A stretch of DNA of 5,198 nucleotides from Dokdonella sp. (lineage in GTDB: Bacteria > Pseudomonadota > Gammaproteobacteria > Xanthomonadales > Rhodanobacteraceae): contig JASLGB010000254.1 in the NCBI GenBank assembly GCA_030150315.1, positions 1-5,198 of the forward strand. The letters run 5' to 3'. Each line of letters starts with the position of its first letter. Position 1 is the first letter of the stretch. Position numbers and translations under genes: made by a program. This document shows, piece after piece, positions 1 through 5,198 of this stretch. A model generated the notes under the pieces. It was not told the DNA's origin and did not search any database. It saw only the letters and a list, made by a program, of their open reading frames with translations.

Positions 1-894
1 CCCGATCACACCGGCCGGGACAACATTGCCTTGTCGGCGGCGCTGTACGGACTGTATGCGGAACAGCTGCGCGAGCGGCTGCCGGACATCATCGCGTTCG
101 CTGACATTGGCCGCTACATCGACGAACCGGTGAAGCACTACTCCTCCGGCATGGTCGTGCGCCTCGGCTTCGCGGTCATCGCCACGCTCAAGCCCGACCT
201 GCTGATCACCGACGAAGTTCTTGCCGTCGGCGACGAGTCGTTCCAGAAGAAGTGCGTGCGCTGGATGCAGGATTACCTCGACGACGGCGGCACCCTCGTG
301 TTCGTCTCGCACAGCATGTACCACGTGCAGAAGCTGTGCCGTCATGCCTGCTGGCTGCGCGATGGCGAGGTGGCGATGAGCGGCGACGTGTTCGACGTGA
401 CGCAGGCCTATCTTGCATGGCACGAGCGGAAGTCCGCGGACGAGGTCGCGCACGGTCCGGCAGATCCGAATATCGAGTTCAGCGTCATCGACCTGCATCT
501 CAACAATCTGCCGCACACGCGCACGCTGCTGCTGGAACACGGTGACACCTTGAAGGTTCGCGTGCGCCTGCGTTCGCGCGAAGGCAGGATCCCGTGTGTT
601 GCCGTCGGCATCGTCCGCGCGGACGGCACGCCTGTATATGGCGTCAGCACGGAGATGGACGGCTGCGAGCCGCAGCGTACCGGCGCGGACGAATTCACCT
701 GCGAGATCGCGTTCGACAATCTGCCGCTGTTGCCGGGCGGCTACGGCGTGCGCGCGCACGCGATGGATGCCGAAGGCGTGCGCATCTTCGACACCATCGA
801 AGGCGGCGTCACGATACGCGGCGCGACGCGCGAATTCGGTTTGATTCGACTGCCGCACCGATGGGGCAATGGCGGCACTGGAGACGGGCCATGA
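1..894 (+). CDS. wzt: Wzt-type polysaccharide ABC transporter ATP-binding protein, 5' end missing
   Basis: This is the ATPase subunit of an ABC exporter that moves a lipid-linked polysaccharide such as O-antigen across the inner membrane, working with a Wzm permease that is not in the window. The frame is open from base 1 (the first residues include TGRDNI, a typical Wzt stretch), so the true start, Walker A and probably the Q-loop lie upstream. Counting from the first base, 297 residues are present. Visible motifs are the Wzt-style signature YSSGM (residues 47-51), Walker B LLITDE (67-72), the D-loop AVGD (75-78) and the switch histidine in SHS (103-105). From about residue 150 to the end there is a beta-rich extension matching the Wzt C-terminal domain, which in the studied E. 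coli O8/O9a proteins binds the glycan's non-reducing end. The stop codon overlaps the next start (ATGA). The family is clear; the exact glycan is unknown. Confidence 0.93.
   Translation, partial: PDHTGRDNIALSAALYGLYAEQLRERLPDIIAFADIGRYIDEPVKHYSSGMVVRLGFAVIATLKPDLLITDEVLAVGDESFQKKCVRWMQDYLDDGGTLVFVSHSMYHVQKLCRHACWLRDGEVAMSGDVFDVTQAYLAWHERKSADEVAHGPADPNIEFSVIDLHLNNLPHTRTLLLEHGDTLKVRVRLRSREGRIPCVAVGIVRADGTPVYGVSTEMDGCEPQRTGADEFTCEIAFDNLPLLPGGYGVRAHAMDAEGVRIFDTIEGGVTIRGATREFGLIRLPHRWGNGGTGDGP
880..884 (+). promoter_or_regulatory. Shine-Dalgarno sequence (GGAGA) of the methyltransferase gene
   Basis: GGAGA lies six bases before the ATG at 891 and inside the last codons of the upstream wzt gene. 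It supports the choice of 891 as start, together with the ATGA overlap and the fact that the protein then begins with the family-typical LPFTGERF region. The starts at 1808 and 3686 have no comparable motif, so those genes probably rely more on translational coupling. Confidence 0.7.
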
Positions 895-1811
895 GTCAGG
901 AATCCCCGCTGCCGTTCACCGGCGAGCGCTTCACGCCCGAGTGCGTGCGCGAGATCTGGTACGAACACTGGCACCGTTACGCCTTCGCGCGTCGCTTCGC
1001 GGCCGGCAAGCGCGTGCTGGATGCCGCCTGCGGCGAAGGCTACGGCTCCGCACTGCTGGCCGATGTGGCGGCGGACGTTGTCGGCGTGGATCTGGATGCG
1101 CGCACGGTCGACCACGCGCGTTCTCGTTACGGCGACATCGAGCGTTTGCGCTACGAGGTGTCGAACGCAGCCGAGCTTCCCTTCGCGGACCGGAGCTTCG
1201 ATCTGGTCGTCTCGTTCGAGACCCTGGAGCATCTGCACGCGCAAGAGCAACTGGTCGCCGGATTCGCGCGCGTCCTGTCCGACGATGGCGTGCTTCTGAT
1301 TTCCTCGCCCGACAAGCGCACCTACAGCGATCTGGCCGGTTTCCGCAACGAATTCCACGTTCGCGAGCTGTACCGCGAGGAACTGCTCGATCTGCTGCGG
1401 CCGCATTTCCCCGAGGTGCGCCTGTACGGACAGAAGCTGCTGTTCCAGTCCGCGCTGTGGGCGCTTGACCAGGCGCAGGGGCCGACCGAGCTGTGCACGA
1501 CCGATGCCGACGGTGGTGCGCTGTCGCCGACGCTCGACTACGCGCCGATGTATTTCATCGCCGTCTGCGCAAAGCAGGGCATGCCCGCGCACCTGCCAGG
1601 GGTGGCCTTGTTCGGCGACCGCGAGGAATCGCTCTACTCGCACTACAATCACGAAGTTCGCAAGAACATGGCCGCCGGCGCGCGCATCGCCGAGCTGGAG
1701 GCCGAACTGGAACGCCTGCGCGGCACGACTCGCGACGACACCGTGTCCGGCGCAGAGGCGGCCGGCAAACCCGCCCGGCGCTGGTGGCGCCGCAATCGAC
1801 CAAAACCATGA
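891..1811 (+). CDS. SAM-dependent class I methyltransferase of a surface-polysaccharide cluster
   Basis: The 306-residue cytoplasmic protein has a Rossmann-type methyltransferase domain. Residues 7-31 (LPFTGERF, then EHWHRYAFA) are typical of methyltransferases in O-antigen clusters. Motif I is VLDAACGEGYGS (42-53), the acidic end of strand 2 is VVGVDLD (63-69), and FDLVVSFETLEHL (103-115) is the motif IV/post-motif region. The domain runs to about residue 226. It is followed by a short heptad-like helix, residues 260-277 (ARIAELEAELERLRG core), and a very basic tail with two tryptophans (293-306) that could touch the membrane. The start is fixed by the ATGA overlap with wzt and a good Shine-Dalgarno sequence; the stop overlaps the next gene by ATGA. 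Its position directly after wzt fits methylation of the exported glycan or a precursor sugar. The acceptor cannot be read from the sequence, and modification of a nucleotide sugar or of a chain end is equally possible. Confidence 0.9.
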   Translation: MSQESPLPFTGERFTPECVREIWYEHWHRYAFARRFAAGKRVLDAACGEGYGSALLADVAADVVGVDLDARTVDHARSRYGDIERLRYEVSNAAELPFADRSFDLVVSFETLEHLHAQEQLVAGFARVLSDDGVLLISSPDKRTYSDLAGFRNEFHVRELYREELLDLLRPHFPEVRLYGQKLLFQSALWALDQAQGPTELCTTDADGGALSPTLDYAPMYFIAVCAKQGMPAHLPGVALFGDREESLYSHYNHEVRKNMAAGARIAELEAELERLRGTTRDDTVSGAEAAGKPARRWWRRNRPKP

Positions 1812-3676
1812 GCAACGATTTCAACTACCGGATCGACTACGGCAGCATCGGCGTGACCCCGCAGACGCCGAGGCGCGCCCCCGATGCCCCCCTGTACGCC
1901 TCCGAGGACGGCACCGTCGCCTCGTTGTCGCAGAACGAGTGCGTATTCCAGGTCAAGCGCAGTGGTGAAACGCATGTGATGACCTTCCAGGTGCTGCAGG
2001 CACTGGACCAAAGCCGCGAGTTCCGCACGCTGGACGAACACATCGCGCGCATCTCGTCGGCGATTCCCGGGCTGCAGGGTCAGGGCGAGGCGGTTGCCCG
2101 CGTGGTCAGCGGACTTGTGGCGCGAAAGCTGCTGATTTCCGACGGCGAGTTCCTCGAGCGCGTCGCGCGCGGTGGCACGCGCACGACCGTGCCGATGCGC
2201 GCGGTGTTCATTCGCGCCTGCGATCGCCCGGACCAGCTCGGCCGGCTGCTCGATTCGCTGGCCGACTACGAGCGTCGCTTCCGCGCAAATCGGCACTACG
2301 TCGTCATCGACGACTCAGCCGATGCGGCGATGGCCGATCGTCATCGCGACCTCCTGCGCGAGTTCGCCCGTGCCACCGGCTGCAAGCTGAGCTATCTCGG
2401 CGCAGCGGAAAGTGCGCGTCTGGTCGAGAAGCTGGCCAAAGCCGTGCCCGATACCCGCGACGCGGCGCGCAGCCTGTTCCTGCGATCGAACGATCCGATG
2501 CAGCGCTTCGGTGGCGGGCGCGCGTGGAACCTCGCGCTGCTGCTGTCGGCCGGCGCGCGCCTGTCCCTGCTCGATGACGACAACTGCATGCCGCTGCGGC
2601 GTCCGGTCGGCGCGATCGACGGCATCGACCCGAATCCCTCGGCGCGTTCCGTCACGCGTTTCTACCGCAACCTCGACAACGCGTTCGGTGCGGGCGACGA
2701 ATACGACGGCGATCCGTTCGAGCTGCATCTGGACGTCGTCGGCAATCCCTTCGGCGTGATCGGATCGGATCCGCGCTTCGCGATCCAGCGACAGGCGCTG
2801 CGCGGAATCGCACTCAGCCGCCTCGACTACCTGGATGGCGGCGCGCGCGTGCTGAGCACGCATCAGGGCGCCTATGGCAGTTCGCGCACCGAATCGGCCG
2901 TCTGGCTGTACCAGCTGCCGGCCAAGGAGCGCGCCGAATTCGTCAGCGACCGTGATGGCTACCTGCGCAACATCGAGGCAGGCAGTATCTGGTACGGCGC
3001 GACACAGGCGCATGCGTCGATGGTTTCGCCGTTCACGCCATTCGCGATGGACAATTCCGTCATGCTGCCGTGCACGAATGCACTGGGCCGCGGCGAGGAC
3101 GCGCTGTTCTCCAATGTCGTGCGCCTGCTGCATCCGGATGCACTGACGATCGACCTGCCGGTCGCGATCGGCCACGCCCAGGAGTCGCAGCGCAAGCGTT
3201 CGACTAAGACGCTGGCCGCGCATACGCCGCGCTTCAACTATTTCGTTTCCGACTTCGTGCAGCGCCAGCTGCCGGAATTCAACGCCGAGGATCCGTCGCG
3301 CCGACTGGCCCTGCTCGCCGCGCACCTGCGCGACGTCGGTGCCGCCAGCGAGGCAGGGCGCCTGCGCCAGCTGCAGGAATATCTGGCCTATTCGCGCGCC
3401 GACCTGATCGATCGCCTGCAGCAGCAGTACGAGGCGGCGCAGGATGCACCGATCTACTGGCAGGCGGATCTGCGCTCCATCGTCGAGGCCAACGGCAAGG
3501 CGCTGATCGCAGCCGGTGCGCCGCGTCTGGGCGACTGGCCAGAAGGCGTGGACGCGAGCACCTGCGCGAACCAGTTGCGCGAGGATGCGAACGCGCTGGC
3601 CAGCGGTTACGAGGCATGGCCGTCGCTGTGGTCGTATGCACGCGACCAGGGCGAGCGCCTGTTGGACGCGATCTGA
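1808..3676 (+). CDS. PqqD/RRE-like domain fused to a divergent GT-A glycosyltransferase-like protein
   Basis: The 622-residue protein has no signal peptide or membrane segment. Residues about 28-112 resemble a PqqD-like winged-helix (RiPP recognition element) domain: short strands (ASLSQNECVFQVK), a helix after THVMTFQVLQAL, then RTLDEHIARI, and a last helix ending GLVARKLLI. Residues about 130-460 look like a GT-A glycosyltransferase. RAVFIRACDRPDQLGRLLDSL (131-151) is a strand-helix start, HYVVIDDS (163-170) the second strand, and GGGRAWNLALLLSAGARLSLLDDDN (235-259) ends in DDD (256-258), a DxD-like metal/nucleotide-sugar site. RGEDALFSN (428-436) resembles the C-terminal ED catalytic motif. 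Residues about 485-622 are mainly helical and match nothing I recognise. The start at 1808 is set by the ATGA overlap with the methyltransferase; no Shine-Dalgarno sequence is visible. The gene sits between a methyltransferase and a family 2 glycosyltransferase, so a role in glycan assembly is likely. The PqqD-like part is inferred from pattern only, and donor and acceptor are unknown. Confidence 0.75.
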   Translation: MSNDFNYRIDYGSIGVTPQTPRRAPDAPLYASEDGTVASLSQNECVFQVKRSGETHVMTFQVLQALDQSREFRTLDEHIARISSAIPGLQGQGEAVARVVSGLVARKLLISDGEFLERVARGGTRTTVPMRAVFIRACDRPDQLGRLLDSLADYERRFRANRHYVVIDDSADAAMADRHRDLLREFARATGCKLSYLGAAESARLVEKLAKAVPDTRDAARSLFLRSNDPMQRFGGGRAWNLALLLSAGARLSLLDDDNCMPLRRPVGAIDGIDPNPSARSVTRFYRNLDNAFGAGDEYDGDPFELHLDVVGNPFGVIGSDPRFAIQRQALRGIALSRLDYLDGGARVLSTHQGAYGSSRTESAVWLYQLPAKERAEFVSDRDGYLRNIEAGSIWYGATQAHASMVSPFTPFAMDNSVMLPCTNALGRGEDALFSNVVRLLHPDALTIDLPVAIGHAQESQRKRSTKTLAAHTPRFNYFVSDFVQRQLPEFNAEDPSRRLALLAAHLRDVGAASEAGRLRQLQEYLAYSRADLIDRLQQQYEAAQDAPIYWQADLRSIVEANGKALIAAGAPRLGDWPEGVDASTCANQLREDANALASGYEAWPSLWSYARDQGERLLDAI

Positions 3677-3685
3677 CGCGCCGCG

Positions 3686-4591
3686 ATGATCGTCGCGGCG
3701 GCCGCATCGATCAGCATCGTGGTGGTCGCCGCCGACAGCGGCCCGCTGCTGCTGACCTGTGTGCGATCCGTGCTGTCGCCGGCGGTGGAGCAGGGCGCGC
3801 CGATTGAGCTGATCCTTGTCGACAACGCCTCGAGCGACGGCTTCGTCGATCAGGTGTTGGCCGAATACGCCGACGAGCCGCGCCTGCGCGTGCTGCGCAA
3901 CGCGAACAATCTCGGTTTCGGGCCGGCCTGCAATCTCGGCGCGGCGACGGCTTCCGGCGATACGCTGGTGTTCCTGAATCCCGATTGCGACGCGCCTCCC
4001 GGCCTGCCGTCTGCGCTGCGTCGGGCCTTGCTGGCGCATCCGGAAATCGGCCTGCTCGGCGTCTCCGTGCGCGATGCCGATGGCCAGCCGGCACGCGGCA
4101 ACCGGCGGCGCGATCCGAGCCTGCGGCGCAGCGTGATGTCCCTGACCGGTCTGGCTCGGCTGGAGGCGCGCCACCCGCGCTTCGCCGGCGTGGAGATGCC
4201 GCCGTCCGCCCGCGACTCAGGCATCGAGCAGGTCGAGGCGGTTTCCGGTGCGTGCATGGCCTTGCCGCGCGCGGTGTTCGAGCAACTGGGCGGCTTCGAC
4301 GAAGGCTATTTCCTGCACGCCGAAGACCTCGATCTGTGCCGTCGCGTGCGCATCGCCGGCTTGCGCGTGGCGATCGATCATTCCTTGCAACTGCTGCATG
4401 TGCAGGGCTCATCCAGCCGGCATCGGCCGGTGTTCGTCTCGCTGCACAAGCATCGCGGCATGTGGCGCTACTTCGGGAAATTCGATTCGGCGGCGCGCAA
4501 TCCGCTGCTGCGCGCGTGTGTCTGGCTGGCGTTGTGGGCGCGCTTCGCGCTCGGGGCCGCAATCGCTTGGCTCAAGCGCCGCCCGCGCTGA
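3686..4591 (+). CDS. Family 2 glycosyltransferase, rhamnosyltransferase (WbbL)-like
   Basis: The 301-residue protein is an inverting GT-A enzyme that adds a sugar from a nucleotide donor to a growing lipid-linked glycan on the cytoplasmic side. Visible motifs are the first strand SISIVVVA (8-15), LILVDNASSDG (43-52), NNLGFGPACNLGAATASGD (74-92), the DxD-like site in LNPDCD (D100 and D102), the acceptor-region segment VSGACMALPRAVFEQLGGFDE (186-206), and the ED motif in HAEDLDLC (E213, D214). This order and the NNLGF and LNPD wording are typical of dTDP-rhamnosyl transferases such as WbbL, but donor identity is not secure. A hydrophobic C-terminal segment (276-296) followed by LKRRPR suggests peripheral membrane contact. 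The start is the only ATG close to the upstream stop, 9 bases on and in the same frame, with no clear Shine-Dalgarno sequence. The last codons form one arm of the hairpin at 4576-4604, and the stop codon lies in its loop. Confidence 0.92.
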   Translation: MIVAAAASISIVVVAADSGPLLLTCVRSVLSPAVEQGAPIELILVDNASSDGFVDQVLAEYADEPRLRVLRNANNLGFGPACNLGAATASGDTLVFLNPDCDAPPGLPSALRRALLAHPEIGLLGVSVRDADGQPARGNRRRDPSLRRSVMSLTGLARLEARHPRFAGVEMPPSARDSGIEQVEAVSGACMALPRAVFEQLGGFDEGYFLHAEDLDLCRRVRIAGLRVAIDHSLQLLHVQGSSSRHRPVFVSLHKHRGMWRYFGKFDSAARNPLLRACVWLALWARFALGAAIAWLKRRPR

Positions 4592-4604
4592 TCGCGGGCG
4601 GCGC
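4576..4604. terminator. Perfect 12-bp GC hairpin between convergent genes, probable shared terminator
   Basis: Bases 4576-4587 (GCGCCGCCCGCG) are the exact reverse complement of 4593-4604, with a five-base loop CTGAT. The stem is entirely G/C. The glycosyltransferase stop codon (4589-4591) lies in the loop, and the opposing OPT gene ends at 4614, ten bases from the hairpin, so it is placed to end transcription from both sides. Neither flank carries a proper T run (CGGCTTGAAT on the plus side, TTGAGCCAAG on the minus side). Termination may therefore be weak or factor-assisted, or the hairpin may mainly protect the 3' end of the RNA. Confidence 0.65.
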
Positions 4605-4613
4605 CGGCTTGAA

Positions 4614-5198
4614 TCAGGCCTGCTTGCGCGTCGCCGTGCGGTAGAGCAGCCACGCAATGGCTGCGAGCACGGCCAGGCCGAACCACTGGTTGAAGTGCAG
4701 GCTGGCCGGCAGCGCCAGCACGTCGGCGCGTTCGCTGACCACGATCGGAATCGCGATCGCGATACCCATCAGTGCCTCACCGGTGATCAGGCCGGCAGCG
4801 AACAGCGTGCCCGGACGGTGGATGCGATCGCGCGCGTCTTCGTCCTTGCGGTCGATGCCGTGCCAGCGCTCGACGATGTGCGCGAGCAGGCCGCCGAGGA
4901 AGATCGGCACCATCAATTCCAGCGGCAGGTAGATGCCGATCGCGGCAGCCAGAACCGGCACGCGGAAGCTGGACTTGCGTGACTTCAGCCACTCGTCGAA
5001 GGCGATGATGGCCGCGCCGACGGCGGCGCCGATGCCAATCACCGTCCACGGCAGCTTGCCGCCGAAAAGTCCCTTGGCCACCGACGCCATCAGGGTCGCC
5101 TGCGGTGCGGACAGCGGACTGGGATGCTCCGGCGTCGGCGCGCCGATGCCGTAGGCGGTCGCGAGCAGGTTCAGCACCGGCGCCATGATCAGCGCGCA
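4614..5198 (-). CDS. OPT-family oligopeptide transporter, C-terminal part (5' end outside window)
   Basis: This is the last 194 residues of an integral inner-membrane transporter of the OPT family, whose members take up oligopeptides or metal chelates with protons. The frame stays open to the window edge (residues C-A-L-I precede the Met at 5186), so that Met is internal; full bacterial OPT proteins are commonly around 600-700 residues. Family-typical text includes MAPVLNLLATAYGIG (5-19), LSAPQATLMASVAKGLFGG (29-47), PVLAAAIGIYLPLELMVPIFLGG (81-103) and LFAAGLITGEALMGI (132-146). Hydrophobic segments lie at about 52-68, 80-109, 130-154 and 172-187, and a charged loop (RKDEDARDR, 117-125) separates two of them. 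It is convergent with the polysaccharide operon and shares only the hairpin with it, so a functional link is unlikely. Substrate cannot be predicted. Confidence 0.92.
   Translation of the reverse strand, partial: CALIMAPVLNLLATAYGIGAPTPEHPSPLSAPQATLMASVAKGLFGGKLPWTVIGIGAAVGAAIIAFDEWLKSRKSSFRVPVLAAAIGIYLPLELMVPIFLGGLLAHIVERWHGIDRKDEDARDRIHRPGTLFAAGLITGEALMGIAIAIPIVVSERADVLALPASLHFNQWFGLAVLAAIAWLLYRTATRKQA

Noticed and set aside
31..33. TTG at 31 as the start of the wzt gene.
   Set aside because: The frame is open to base 1 and the residues before it (TGRDNI) belong to the ATPase domain. A start here would leave the protein without Walker A.
594..890. Upstream extension of the methyltransferase frame to an earlier start.
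   Set aside because: The extra residues are arginine/histidine-rich shadow sequence of wzt. The ATG at 891 has a Shine-Dalgarno sequence, an ATGA overlap and a family-typical N-terminus.
741..1652. A 303-codon open frame on the minus strand, opposite the methyltransferase gene.
   Set aside because: It lies fully opposite a gene with clear SAM-binding motifs, has low-complexity R/Q/V-rich text and no family resemblance.
1493..1807. Upstream extension of the PqqD-fusion frame to an earlier start.
   Set aside because: The added residues are arginine-rich and lie inside the methyltransferase gene. The ATG at 1808 in the ATGA overlap is the natural start.
2315..4174. A 619-codon open frame on the minus strand, across the PqqD-fusion and the family 2 glycosyltransferase genes.
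   Set aside because: Its predicted protein is rich in R, Q, A and H with no recognisable motif, and it spans the junction of two well-supported plus-strand genes. In GC-rich DNA the frame opposite a real gene often stays open by codon bias alone.
4248..4982. A 244-codon plus-strand frame running from the glycosyltransferase gene into the OPT gene.
   Set aside because: It crosses the strong hairpin, and its second half is the complement of conserved OPT coding sequence. It shows no motif of its own.
5184..5186. Minus-strand ATG as the start of the OPT gene.
   Set aside because: The frame continues to the window edge, and the Met falls inside a conserved OPT stretch (LIMAPVLNLL), so it is internal.

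Overview
The window comes from a high-GC bacterium (roughly two thirds G+C by eye). Gene content and codon style suggest a proteobacterium, possibly a gammaproteobacterium of the Xanthomonas/Lysobacter type. That placement is an inference from style; no marker gene in the window proves it. The coding density is very high. Five protein genes fill almost all of the sequence, no gap exceeds about 25 bases, and no RNA gene, CRISPR array, insertion sequence or tandem repeat was seen.

Plus strand, 1-4591: the downstream part of a surface-polysaccharide (O-antigen-like) operon. Its genes are (1) the 3' part of a Wzt-type ABC-transporter ATPase with a C-terminal glycan-binding-type domain; (2) a class I SAM-dependent methyltransferase with a short C-terminal coiled coil and a basic, tryptophan-containing tail; (3) a 622-residue protein that joins a PqqD/RRE-like N-terminal domain to a divergent GT-A glycosyltransferase-like core and an unassigned helical C-terminus; (4) a family 2 (rhamnosyltransferase-like) glycosyltransferase. 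Genes 1/2 and 2/3 overlap by the four bases ATGA. Genes 3 and 4 are 9 bases apart in the same frame. This spacing points to one translationally coupled transcript. The promoter and the partner permease (Wzm) would lie upstream, outside the window.

How they may work together: glycosyltransferases build a polysaccharide on a lipid carrier on the cytoplasmic face, a methyltransferase may decorate or cap the chain, and the Wzt C-terminal domain selects the finished chain for export. The PqqD-like fusion protein is the least explained member and the best candidate for new biology here.

Minus strand, 5198-4614: the C-terminal part of an OPT-family (oligopeptide transporter) membrane protein, convergent with the glycan operon and probably unrelated to it. 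A perfect 12-bp inverted repeat (4576-4604) lies between and partly inside the two convergent ends and probably acts as a shared transcription terminator.
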